Source: an uncultured Collinsella sp. (GTDB taxonomy: Bacteria; Actinomycetota; Coriobacteriia; Coriobacteriales; Coriobacteriaceae). From it: a stretch of 59,579 bases of DNA. Both the position numbers and the translations under genes were made by a program. Location: contig CAJLVJ010000005.1 in assembly GCA_905210085.1 (NCBI GenBank), positions 1-59,579 on the forward strand. Reading direction: 5' to 3'. Below are positions 15,957 through 26,693 of this stretch, piece after piece. A model generated the notes under the pieces. The model ran no database searches, was not told the DNA's origin, and was given only the letters and a program-made list of their open reading frames with translations. How positions within the stretch are numbered: the first letter of the stretch is position 1; the number at the start of each line of letters is the position of its first letter.

Positions 15957-17468
15957 ATGGCTACGTTCTTTCCCGGTGAGTCCCACACGTTTTCGGAGTA
16001 TCTGCTGGTCCCTGGTTACTCGTCCTCGCAGTGCATCCCCAACAACGTCTCTCTTAAGACGCCGCTAACCCGCTTTAAGCGCGGTGAGAAGCCGGCAATC
16101 ACCCTGAACATCCCCATGGTTTCCGCCATCATGCAGTCCGTCTCGGGCGTCGACATGGGTGTCGCGCTCGCTACCGAGGGTGGCCTGTCCTTCATTTACG
16201 GTTCCCAGAGCGCCGAGTCCGAGGCCGCTATGGTCAAGGCCGTCAAGGATCACAAGGCCGGCTTCGTTCAGTCGGATTCCACGCTGACCCCCGACATGAC
16301 TATGGAGCAGGTCATCGAGCTTAAGGAGAAGACCGGCCACTCCACCATGCCGGTCACCGACGACGGCACTCCCAAGGGTAAGCTCCTGGGCATCGTCACC
16401 AGCCGTGACTATCGCCCCAGCCGCGATGACCACCAGACGAAGGTCTCCGAGTTCATGACCCCGCGTGAGCAGCTCATCGTGGGCGACAAGAACATCAGCC
16501 TCAAGGTTGCTAACGACGTCATCTGGGACAATAAGCTCAACGCCCTGCCCATCGTCGACGACTACGATCACCTCATGGGCATCGTCTTCCGCAAGGACTA
16601 CGACAGCCACAAGACCAACCCCAACGAGCTGCTCGACGGCGACAAGCGCTACATGGTTGGTGCCGGTATCAACACCCGCGATTATGCCGAGCGCGTGCCG
16701 CTGCTCATCGAGGCTGGTGCCGACGTTCTGTGCATCGACTCCTCCGAGGGCTTCAGCGAGTGGCAGAAGCGCACTATCGAGTGGATCCGCGCCAACTACG
16801 GCGAGGACGTCAAGGTCGGTGCCGGTAACGTCGTCGACGCCGAGGGCTTCCGCTTCCTGGCCGATTGCGGCGCCGACTTCATCAAGGTCGGTATCGGCGG
16901 CGGCTCCATCTGCATTACCCGCGAGACCAAGGGTATCGGCCGCGGCCAGGCCACCGCGCTGATCGACGTCTGCCGCGCCCGTGACGAGTACTACGAGGAG
17001 ACCGGTGTCTACGTGCCCGTGTGCTCTGACGGCGGTATCGTCTACGACTACCACATGACGCTCGCCCTTGCCATGGGTGCCGACTTTATGATGCTGGGCC
17101 GCTATTTCGCCCGCTTTGACGAGAGCCCGACCGAGCGCGTCAACGTCAACGGCCAGTACATGAAGGAGTACTGGGGCGAGGGTTCTGCGCGTGCCCGCAA
17201 CTGGCAGCGCTACGACCTGGGCGGCGCCGCGAAGCTCAGCTTCGTCGAGGGCGTCGACTCCTACGTCCCGTACGCCGGTTCCCTTAAGGACGGCGTGGGC
17301 GGTACGCTCTACAAGGTCAAGTCAACGATGTGCAACTGCGGTGCCCTCTCGATCCCCGAGCTCCAGGAAAAGGCACGCCTGACCCTGGTCAGCTCCACCT
17401 CCATCGTCGAAGGCGGCGCTCACGACGTAGTCGTCAAGGATTCCCAGCAGAGCGTTTCCTATCGATAA
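15957..17468 (+). CDS. guaB: IMP dehydrogenase
   Basis: The 503-residue protein starts at ATG 15957 with AAAAAGGAG upstream. The TIM barrel is interrupted by a pair of CBS domains (about 104-225; LLGIVTSRDYRPS, LMGIVFRKDYDS). The catalytic cysteine is Cys319 in GGGSICITRETKGIGRG. SDGGIVYDYHMTLALAMGAD binds the phosphate of IMP, and the mobile flap region contains the ARNWQRYDLGG segment. It oxidises IMP to XMP with NAD, the committed step of GMP synthesis. It stands alone, preceded by a promoter-like region and followed by a palindromic element. Flap and flanking sequence differ from the common GuaB pattern, but the function is clear. Confidence 0.92.
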   Translation: MATFFPGESHTFSEYLLVPGYSSSQCIPNNVSLKTPLTRFKRGEKPAITLNIPMVSAIMQSVSGVDMGVALATEGGLSFIYGSQSAESEAAMVKAVKDHKAGFVQSDSTLTPDMTMEQVIELKEKTGHSTMPVTDDGTPKGKLLGIVTSRDYRPSRDDHQTKVSEFMTPREQLIVGDKNISLKVANDVIWDNKLNALPIVDDYDHLMGIVFRKDYDSHKTNPNELLDGDKRYMVGAGINTRDYAERVPLLIEAGADVLCIDSSEGFSEWQKRTIEWIRANYGEDVKVGAGNVVDAEGFRFLADCGADFIKVGIGGGSICITRETKGIGRGQATALIDVCRARDEYYEETGVYVPVCSDGGIVYDYHMTLALAMGADFMMLGRYFARFDESPTERVNVNGQYMKEYWGEGSARARNWQRYDLGGAAKLSFVEGVDSYVPYAGSLKDGVGGTLYKVKSTMCNCGALSIPELQEKARLTLVSSTSIVEGGAHDVVVKDSQQSVSYR

Positions 17469-17477
17469 GCGGCTTTC

Positions 17478-17563
17478 CCAAGCACCGCACCTTGCCGTTC
17501 AAACCGTCGCTCGCGTACCAAAGTACGCGTCGCTCCTCTTTCACGGCAATCTGCGGCACTTGG
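17478..17563. repeat. Imperfect palindromic element after guaB
   Basis: About 41-base arms fold back around GTAC-CAAA-GTAC: CCAAGCACCGCACCTTGCCG on one side and CGGCAATCTGCGGCACTTGG on the other. Roughly three quarters of positions pair, and matching extends into the outer TTTCC/GGAAAA. It is longer than a typical terminator, lacks a T-run and may be a dispersed non-coding repeat. Confidence 0.6.
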
Positions 17564-17629
17564 AAAACCCGACCATGCTTGGGCGGGTAACAATTAGCGG
17601 TTGATTCACAACCACGTTATTTAGATAAA

Positions 17630-17660
17630 GCGAGATGCCCGCAAGTCGCAGGCATCTCGC
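17630..17660 (+). terminator. Hairpin between guaB and leuS
   Basis: GCGAGATGCC pairs perfectly with GGCATCTCGC around an 11-base loop, followed by TTGTCG. A likely terminator or insulating stem upstream of the leuS leader. Confidence 0.6.
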
Positions 17661-17696
17661 TTGTCGTATTTGCTATCATCAGTCAAGTTAACCTTA

Positions 17697-17815
17697 GGGT
17701 CGGGCGGCTTGGCTTTGTTCGCTACAAGTTCCGCACGCAAAGAAGAGCACTTAATGTGCTCTTCGTCTTGCGCAGGACTGTTCGCAGTAGCGAATAAAGC
17801 CAAACCGCCCGACCC
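17697..17815 (+). promoter_or_regulatory. Very long hairpin leader directly upstream of leuS
   Basis: Arms of 29 bases (17697-17725 and 17787-17815) pair at 27 positions, and the two exceptions are G-U compatible. The inside continues to pair and ends in a perfect GAAGAGCAC/GTGCTCTTC hairpin with a TTAAT loop. The whole 119 bases can form one rod ending 13 bases before AAGGAG of leuS. No T-box motif or specifier is present. It could be an expression-control leader, a processing site or an inserted palindromic element. Confidence 0.6.
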
Positions 17816-17838
17816 CAGCTAAGATTAAAGGAGCTGAT

Positions 17839-20415
17839 ATGTGCGATTGCACAGATCATAAGGACGAGATCCCTGCCTATGACGCGCAGGCCATTGAGTC
17901 CAAGTGGATGAAGGCCTGGGAGGATTCCAACCTCTTTGCCGTCGACACCGACGACAGCAAGCCCAAAAAGTATGTGCTCGAGATGTTCCCGTATCCGTCG
18001 GGCGACCTGCATATGGGCCACGCGCGCAACTATACCATCGGCGATGCCATGGCCCGTCAGGCCCGCATGCGCGGCTACGACGTGCTGCACCCCATCGGCT
18101 TTGACGCCTTTGGCCTGCCTGCCGAGAACGCCGCCATCAAGCACAATACGCAGGCTGCTGCCTGGACGTATAAGAACATGGACCAGGCGCTCGCCACGAT
18201 GAAGCGCATGGGCTTCTCCTATGATCTGGATCGCATGGTCAAGACCTGCAGCCCCGACTACTACCGCTGGGGTCAGTGGATCTTTGAGAAGCTGTGGGAA
18301 AAGGGCCTGGTCTACCGCAAGAAGAACCCGGTCAATTGGTGCCCCACCTGCAAGACCGTTCTGGCCAACGAGCAGGTCACTGAGGGCAAGTGCTGGCGCT
18401 GCGGCACCGAGCCCGAGAAGCGCGACCTTGAGCAGTGGTACTTCAAGATCACCGAGTACTCTCAGGAGCTGCTCGACGACCTGGAGAAGCTCCCTGGCTG
18501 GCCCGAGCGCGTCAAGCAGATGCAGGCCAACTGGATCGGCCGCTCCGAGGGCGCCGAGGTCGACTTTACCCTGTGCGACAAGGACGGCGAGCCCATCGAG
18601 GGCGACGAGGGCAAGATCACCGTCTTCACCACGCGTGCCGATACCCTTTTTGGCGTCTCCTTCTTTGTCCTGGCTCCTGAGTACGCCGGCCTGCACGAGC
18701 TCGTCGAGGGCACGGAGTACGAGGAGGCCGTCACCAAGATCGTCGAGGACTCCAAGCACATCTCTGCCGTCGAGCGTGCCCAGGGCACCCTCGAGAAGCA
18801 TGGTGCCTTCACGGGCCGCTATGTGGTAAACCCCGTCAACGGCGAGAAGGTCCCCGTGTGGGTTGCCGATTATGTCGTTTCCGACTACGGCACCGGCGCC
18901 GTCATGGCCGTTCCCTGTGGCGACCAGCGCGACTTTGAGTTTGCTCGTAAGTACGACCTGCCGATCGTGCCGATCATCCTGGACGATGACGATCGTGCTG
19001 CCGTCGAGGCCAGCGGCGAGACCATCGATACCTTCCATGCCGAGACCGTCGACTGGGATTGCGCCCACGCTGCCGAGGGCACGCTGGTCCAGTCCGGCAA
19101 GTACACCGGCATGCGCGGCGGTAAGCACTCCGAGGGCGAGGCTGCGATCGTGGCCGACCTCGAGGCCATGGGCTGCGGTCGTCGCAAAGTCGAGTTCCGC
19201 CTGCGCGACTGGCTCATTTCCCGTCAGCGCTATTGGGGCAACCCCATCCCGGCCATCCACTGCGAGCACTGCGGCATCGTCCCCGTGCCCGAGGATCAGC
19301 TGCCTGTGACGCTGCCCGAGAACCTGGACCTGGGCGCCGGCGAAACCCTCGCCGAGTGCAAGGAGTTCTACGAGACCACCTGCCCGGTCTGCGGCCGCCC
19401 GGCCAAGCGCGAGACCGATACCATGGACACCTTCACTTGCTCCAGCTGGTATTACCTGCGCTATACCGATCCGCACAACACCGAGCTGCCCTTCTCCCGC
19501 GAGGCCGCCGACCGTTGGATGCCCGTCGATAACTACATCGGCGGCATCGAGCACGCCATTCTGCACCTGCTCTACAGCCGCTTCTTTACCAAGGCACTGC
19601 GCGACCTGGGCCTGCTGAGTGTGGACGAGCCCTTTACCAACCTGCTGTGCCAGGGCATGGTCAAGGACGAGAACGGCGACACCATGTCCAAGTCCAAGGG
19701 CAATGTCGTGCCCCCGAGCTCGGTCATCGAGCCTTACGGCGCCGACACCATGCGTTTGGCGATCCTGTTTATCGCCCCGCCCGAGAAGGACTTCGACTGG
19801 GATCCCAAGGCCGTCGAGGGCGCCAACCGCTTTATCAAGCGCGCCTGGCGTATCGTTTGGCAGCTCGTCCAGTCCGGTGACGTCAACGTGGCCTTCGACA
19901 AGTCCGCGCTCGACGAGGTTGCGATGAAGCTCTATCGCGAGCGTCACCGCACCATCGCCAAGTGCACTGAGGACTTCGACCGCGGCCAGTTCAACACCGC
20001 GATCTCGGCCGTCATGGAGCTCGTCAACGCGGCGAGCGCCTACCTCAACGCCACCGAGGGTACCGCCCGCGACAAGGCGCTGTGCTACGGCGTGGCCAAG
20101 GACATCGTGAGCGTCCTTGCCCCCATCTGCCCGTTCTGGGCCGACGAGCTGTGGCACGAGGCGCTCGGCTGCGAGGGCAACGCCTACACCGCCGCCTGGC
20201 CCGATTTCGACCTGGCCGAGTCCGTTGAGGACACGGTGCAGATCGTCGTCCAGGTGCTCGGCAAGGTCCGCGGTCGTGTCGACGTGGCTCGCGATGCCTC
20301 CAATGAGGATATGCAGGCTGCCGCCGAGGCCGCCGTCGCCAAGTGGCTCGACGGCAAGACGGTCGTCAAGGCCATCTGCGTGCCCGGCAAGCTGGTCAAC
20401 CTGGTGGTCAAGTAA
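17839..20415 (+). CDS. leuS: Leucyl-tRNA synthetase
   Basis: The 858-residue class I synthetase starts at ATG 17839 after AAGGAG. The HIGH motif is HMGH (58-61) in PYPSGDLHMGHARN, and the KMSKS motif is MSKSKGN (about 616-622). Zinc-type Cys pairs are CPTCKTV with CWRCG, and CEHCGIV with CPVCGRP. The CP1 editing domain lies between about 220 and 420 with TTRADTLFGVSFF. The C-terminal anticodon-binding region ends VKAICVPGKLVNLVVK. It charges tRNA-Leu and edits isoleucine or norvaline mischarging. Monocistronic, with a long leader hairpin before and a terminator after. Confidence 0.95.
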   Translation: MCDCTDHKDEIPAYDAQAIESKWMKAWEDSNLFAVDTDDSKPKKYVLEMFPYPSGDLHMGHARNYTIGDAMARQARMRGYDVLHPIGFDAFGLPAENAAIKHNTQAAAWTYKNMDQALATMKRMGFSYDLDRMVKTCSPDYYRWGQWIFEKLWEKGLVYRKKNPVNWCPTCKTVLANEQVTEGKCWRCGTEPEKRDLEQWYFKITEYSQELLDDLEKLPGWPERVKQMQANWIGRSEGAEVDFTLCDKDGEPIEGDEGKITVFTTRADTLFGVSFFVLAPEYAGLHELVEGTEYEEAVTKIVEDSKHISAVERAQGTLEKHGAFTGRYVVNPVNGEKVPVWVADYVVSDYGTGAVMAVPCGDQRDFEFARKYDLPIVPIILDDDDRAAVEASGETIDTFHAETVDWDCAHAAEGTLVQSGKYTGMRGGKHSEGEAAIVADLEAMGCGRRKVEFRLRDWLISRQRYWGNPIPAIHCEHCGIVPVPEDQLPVTLPENLDLGAGETLAECKEFYETTCPVCGRPAKRETDTMDTFTCSSWYYLRYTDPHNTELPFSREAADRWMPVDNYIGGIEHAILHLLYSRFFTKALRDLGLLSVDEPFTNLLCQGMVKDENGDTMSKSKGNVVPPSSVIEPYGADTMRLAILFIAPPEKDFDWDPKAVEGANRFIKRAWRIVWQLVQSGDVNVAFDKSALDEVAMKLYRERHRTIAKCTEDFDRGQFNTAISAVMELVNAASAYLNATEGTARDKALCYGVAKDIVSVLAPICPFWADELWHEALGCEGNAYTAAWPDFDLAESVEDTVQIVVQVLGKVRGRVDVARDASNEDMQAAAEAAVAKWLDGKTVVKAICVPGKLVNLVVK

Positions 20416-20444
20416 GCATTGCGCGCCTAGCTGACGCATAAAAG

Positions 20445-20480
20445 ACGAGGGGCGATCCGGTTGGGTCGTCCCTCGTTTTT
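20445..20480 (+). terminator. Rho-independent terminator of leuS
   Basis: ACGAGGGGCGA pairs with TCGTCCCTCGT (one mismatch) around a ten-base loop, followed by TTTTT, 30 bases after the leuS stop. Confidence 0.85.
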
Positions 20481-20566
20481 CATGTACCTGTCCTGATGTC
20501 TGCGGTCAATTGTCCTATTCTTGTGGAGAAGCTGTGCGCACGCTGACCTGCAGATTCGTACTGTGC

Positions 20567-20595
20567 TTGCACGTTTCCGCAGCTATTGGTATAGT
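20567..20595 (+). promoter_or_regulatory. Sigma-70 promoter of the rimP-nusA-infB operon
   Basis: TTGCAC (20567-20572) and TATAGT (20590-20595) are separated by exactly 17 bases, with TTGG just before the -10. This is the best promoter in the window. Transcription would start near 20602, giving a leader of about 70 bases before rimP. Confidence 0.8.
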
Positions 20596-20620
20596 TTGCT
20601 TGCAAATGAAGTTGTAATTG

Positions 20621-20653
20621 AAAGAAGTGGGGTTTCGGCCCCGCTTCTTTTTT
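20621..20653 (+). terminator. Attenuator-like terminator in the rimP leader
   Basis: AAAGAAGTGGGG pairs with CCCCGCTTCTTT around TTTCGG and ends in a T-run. It lies between the promoter at 20567-20595 and the rimP start at 20674, so it is inside the leader. Transcripts must read through it to reach nusA, which suggests control by NusA or another elongation factor. Confidence 0.75.
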
Positions 20654-20673
20654 GTATGGATGGAGGTGCCGCA

Positions 20674-21168
20674 ATGGTCAAGACCAAGACCGAGCAGGCG
20701 ATCATCAACGCGCTCGAGGCCGTCGCTCCCCAGCACGATGTCGACATCGTCGACGTCGAGCTCGTGGGTGCCACCAAGGCCCCCTGCGTGCGCGTGCGTA
20801 TCGAGGGTGCCGAGGGTCAGAGCCTGTCGCTCAACGACGTCACGGCCAACACCAAGTGGGTCGGCGATGTGATTGAGGAGCTCGACCCCATCTCTTCGAG
20901 CTATACGCTCGAGGTGTCGAGCCCTGGCATGGCGCGCCCGCTACGCCGCCCGTGCGACTTTGCCCGCTTTGTGGGCGAGAACTGTGAGCTCACCTCCACC
21001 GCCACCGAGGGCCGTCGCAAGTACGCCGGCAAGATTGCCGCCGCCACCGAGGCGAACGTGACCCTCGAGCTCGAGGACGGCGAGTCCGTCACCCTCGATT
21101 TCTCTGATGTTAAAAAGTGCAAGTTGAAGCCCACCTACGACTTCAAGCCCGCGAAGGAAGGAAAGTAA
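20674..21168 (+). CDS. rimP: Ribosome maturation factor RimP
   Basis: The 164-residue product starts at ATG 20674 with GGAGGTG upstream. The N-terminal domain contains VDIVDVELVGATKAPCVRVR, and the conserved junction is YTLEVSSPGMARPLRRPCDF. The C-terminal SH3-like domain includes YAGKIAAATEANVTLELEDG and ends in DFSDVKKCKLKPTY. RimP assists 30S subunit maturation. It heads the operon with nusA, infB and rbfA, the usual bacterial order, and its stop is one base before nusA's ATG. The longer open frame upstream runs through the leader terminator and is not coding. Confidence 0.92.
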   Translation: MVKTKTEQAIINALEAVAPQHDVDIVDVELVGATKAPCVRVRIEGAEGQSLSLNDVTANTKWVGDVIEELDPISSSYTLEVSSPGMARPLRRPCDFARFVGENCELTSTATEGRRKYAGKIAAATEANVTLELEDGESVTLDFSDVKKCKLKPTYDFKPAKEGK

Positions 21169-21169
21169 G

Positions 21170-22417
21170 ATGGCAGCATCCGACATGATGTCCGCCCTGA
21201 TGGAGCTTTGCCAGGAGAAGCACATCGACCAGCTCTACCTGATCGACCGCCTGGAGCAGTCGCTCGCCAAGAGCTATGCCGAGATCCTGCATCTTGAGTG
21301 GGGCGCCAAGGTGACCATCGACCGCACCACCGGCAAGATCTACGTCTACCGTCTGGAGCCGATTGACGATTCCATGGACGAGGAGGGCAACTTCACCGAG
21401 TTCGAGGAGATCGACGTTACCCCCAAGAACACGAGCCGCATCGCCGCCCAGCACGCCAAGGCCGAGATCAACGCCATCGTGCGCAACTCCGCCCGCGAGC
21501 AGATCTATGAGGAGTTCTCCGGCCGCATCGGTGACCTCATCAGCGGTACCGTGCTGCAGTCCACGCCCGACTTCACGATCGTCAAGATCCGTGACGGCGT
21601 CGAGGCCGAGCTGCCGCACTTTGACCAGCGCCGTTACGAGAACGAGCGCAACGAGCGTCCGATGGGCGAGCGCTATCTGCACAACCAGCACATCAAGGCC
21701 GTGATTATCGACGTCCGCGACCCCAACTCCAACCTGCAGCCGGTTCGCGGCGAGCACAGCCGTCCGCCGATCGTCATCTCCCGCACTCACCCCGAGCTTA
21801 TGCGTCGTCTGTTTGAGCAGGAGGTGCCCGAGATCTACGAGGGCACCGTCCAGATCAAGTCAATCGCCCGCGAGCCCGGCCAGCGTTCCAAGGTCGCCGT
21901 CCACTCGCTCGATGACCGCCTGGATCCCGTGGGCGCCTGCGTCGGCCCCAAGGGTAGCCGCGTTCGCGCCGTCGTGGGCGAGCTCCGTGGTGAGCGTGTC
22001 GACGTCATCCTGTGGGATGCCGATCCGGCCGTCTACGTCGCTAACGCCCTGTCGCCCGCCAAGGTCACCCGCGTCCTCATCGACGAGGAGAAGGCCTACG
22101 CCGGCGTCATCGTGCCCGACGACCAGCTGTCCCTCGCCATTGGTAAGGAGGGCCAGAACGCCCGCCTCGCCGCTCGCCTGACCGGCTGGCACATCGACAT
22201 CAAGTCCGAGACCCTTGCCGCCGACATCCTCAAGAACGTCCCCGTTCACGAGGAGCCCGCCGCCGATCTGATCGGTGACGAGGAGGACGACGACGTCCGT
22301 CGCTGCGAGTACGTGTCCGAGGACGGCATCCAGTGCCGCAACCAGGCCCGTCCCGGCTCCCGTTTCTGCGGTGTCCACGACACCGACGCCTTTGATGATG
22401 CGGAGGACCTGATCTAG
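21170..22417 (+). CDS. nusA: Transcription factor NusA with a C-terminal Cys/His tail
   Basis: The 415-residue product has the NusA N-terminal domain (1-125), an S1 domain (about 126-200, GTVLQSTPDFTIVKIRDGVE), KH1 (GACVGPKGSRVRAVVGELRG) and KH2 (LAIGKEGQNARLAARLTGW). Instead of acidic repeats it ends with RCEYVSEDGIQCRNQARPGS followed by RFCGVH, a Cys-x7-Cys-x9-Cys-x2-His pattern resembling a small zinc finger. NusA modulates pausing, termination and antitermination. It lies between rimP and infB; the ylxR gene often found after nusA is absent here. A role of the tail in RNA binding is inference. Confidence 0.93.
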   Translation: MAASDMMSALMELCQEKHIDQLYLIDRLEQSLAKSYAEILHLEWGAKVTIDRTTGKIYVYRLEPIDDSMDEEGNFTEFEEIDVTPKNTSRIAAQHAKAEINAIVRNSAREQIYEEFSGRIGDLISGTVLQSTPDFTIVKIRDGVEAELPHFDQRRYENERNERPMGERYLHNQHIKAVIIDVRDPNSNLQPVRGEHSRPPIVISRTHPELMRRLFEQEVPEIYEGTVQIKSIAREPGQRSKVAVHSLDDRLDPVGACVGPKGSRVRAVVGELRGERVDVILWDADPAVYVANALSPAKVTRVLIDEEKAYAGVIVPDDQLSLAIGKEGQNARLAARLTGWHIDIKSETLAADILKNVPVHEEPAADLIGDEEDDDVRRCEYVSEDGIQCRNQARPGSRFCGVHDTDAFDDAEDLI

Positions 22418-22508
22418 CGCGCGGTCGCGCCGGACAGGTTCCGACGCATCTCCCACGCTCGTTCAGTCTCTAGGCACCCAAGGTGCCAGAAAGGGTAGGT
22501 GAAGTCAT

Positions 22509-25220
<2,712 letters not shown>

Positions 25221-25231
25221 GGGGTAGCGCT

Positions 25232-25642
25232 ATGAAGCAAACGCAGGCAACCCGCCGACTGGGCGAGCAGCTTCGCGAGAAGCTCGGTTACATCCTGCTC
25301 TTTGAGGTTTCCGATCCGCGCCTCGACCTGGTCACCCTGACTGCGGTCGAGGTCGCGGTGGACCGTTCGTTCGCGCGCGTGTACGTTTCGTGCGATGCGA
25401 GCCGCTACGACGAGGTCATGGAGGCGCTCGCCAGCGCCAAGGGCCGTATTCGCAGCCTGTTGGCTCGCTCGCTCGATTGGCGTGTCACGCCCGAGCTCGA
25501 TTTTCGCATCGATCGCTCGACCGATGAGGCCGAGCGCATCACGCGTGCGCTGGAAAACGTTCCGGCCACGCTGGCGATCGAAAAGGACGAGGACGGCTAT
25601 CCCATAGCGGATGCCGCCCAGGAGGCAGCTTTAGATGACTAA
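25232..25642 (+). CDS. rbfA: Ribosome-binding factor A
   Basis: The 136-residue product has the RbfA KH-like fold: GYILLFEVSDPRLDLVTLTA, YVSCDA, GRIRSLLARSLDWRVTPELD and FRIDRSTDEAERI. RbfA binds the 30S subunit near helix 1 of 16S rRNA during late maturation and cold adaptation. It lies 11 bases after infB and overlaps nrnA by eight bases, so translation is probably coupled. Confidence 0.92.
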   Translation: MKQTQATRRLGEQLREKLGYILLFEVSDPRLDLVTLTAVEVAVDRSFARVYVSCDASRYDEVMEALASAKGRIRSLLARSLDWRVTPELDFRIDRSTDEAERITRALENVPATLAIEKDEDGYPIADAAQEAALDD

Positions 25643-26678
25643 TTCCGCTGATCTCGCCGCTGGCGAGTCTGCAGATATTACGCGACGCATCCTCGAGCTC
25701 ATCGAGGGTGCGTCCTCCATTGCGATTTCGGGACATACGTCTCCCGATGGTGACGCCCTGGGCTCCGTGCTGGGTCTGGGCTTATCGCTTATGAAGTTTT
25801 TCCCCAACAAGGACATTGCGCTGCTGCTGGCAGACGATGACCCGGTGCCGCGCATCTACCGCTTTATGGAGGGCGCCGATCGCTTGGTGCCCGCATCTGC
25901 GTACACCGGCAATCCGGACCTGTTTATCTCGGTGGATGTGCCGGTCGTCGAGCGCCTCAACAACTCGGCCGAGGTACTTCGCCGCTCCAAGCATGTGGTG
26001 TGTTTCGACCACCATCCGGCGCGCGAGGAGTTTACCGAGCTGAGTCTGAGGCGTGTCGATGCCGCGGCCTGCGCCATGATCATCGACCGTTTCTTGGATA
26101 ATTGCGGTATTGTCGCCCGTGACGGCGTCGCGACTTGCTTGCTGTGCGGCTTGGTGACCGACACCGGTCGTTTCCAGTACCAGAACGCCGATGCTGCCGC
26201 GTTCCACGCCGCTTCGCGCCTGGTGGCACATGGTGCCGATCCGGCTCGTGTCGCGCTCGAGGTCTATCAGAGCATGCGCGTCGAGTTTTTGCACCTCAAG
26301 TCCATTGTCATGGGCCGTATTAAGACGGTCGCGCACGGGCGCGTGGCGTATAGCTATGCCTTCCAGAGCGACCTTGAGGCCTGCGGCGTTACCTCTGATG
26401 AATGTGACGGTCTGGTCGATGTGGTGCGTTCGGTGATGGGCGTCGAGGTCTGTCTGTTCCTAAAGGGCATCGACGGCGATACCAAGGTGCGCGGTAACCT
26501 GCGCTCCAAGGGTGACCTCGATGTGTCCGAGATCGCCGCCAACTTTGGCGGTGGCGGGCATCATGCCGCCGCCGGCTTTACCAACAACGGAACGATTCGC
26601 GAGACGCTCGCCGTGGCACTTCCCATGCTGGCCGAGCTGGTGGGGGAGGATCCCGCTTCGGTGACCGTCGAGCTCTAA
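25635..26678 (+). CDS. nrnA: DHH-family bifunctional oligoribonuclease/PAP phosphatase
   Basis: The 347-residue product has the DHH phosphoesterase motifs: SGHTSPDGDALGSVLGLGLS (motif I), DLFISVDVPV (motif II), CFDHHP (DHH-like motif III) and GLVTDTGRFQYQN (motif IV). The C-terminal DHHA1 domain has NFGGGGHHAAAGF. NrnA degrades nanoRNA and converts phosphoadenosine phosphate to AMP using manganese. The placement between rbfA and truB is seen in many Firmicutes and Actinobacteria. Start ATG 25635 overlaps rbfA. Confidence 0.9.
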   Translation: MTNSADLAAGESADITRRILELIEGASSIAISGHTSPDGDALGSVLGLGLSLMKFFPNKDIALLLADDDPVPRIYRFMEGADRLVPASAYTGNPDLFISVDVPVVERLNNSAEVLRRSKHVVCFDHHPAREEFTELSLRRVDAAACAMIIDRFLDNCGIVARDGVATCLLCGLVTDTGRFQYQNADAAAFHAASRLVAHGADPARVALEVYQSMRVEFLHLKSIVMGRIKTVAHGRVAYSYAFQSDLEACGVTSDECDGLVDVVRSVMGVEVCLFLKGIDGDTKVRGNLRSKGDLDVSEIAANFGGGGHHAAAGFTNNGTIRETLAVALPMLAELVGEDPASVTVEL

Positions 26679-26693
26679 CTTTTTGGATGGTAC

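Noticed and set aside
17697..17815. T-box riboswitch for leuS
   Set aside because: No T-box bulge, specifier loop or terminator/antiterminator pair is present, unlike the ileS leader at 57960-58266.
17722..20439. A 905-residue open frame antisense to leuS, and an 873-residue one antisense to infB (22470-25091)
   Set aside because: Long antisense frames are expected in high-GC coding DNA. Their translations are low-complexity (Gly, Val, Asp, His rich), with no domains, and the sense genes are certain.
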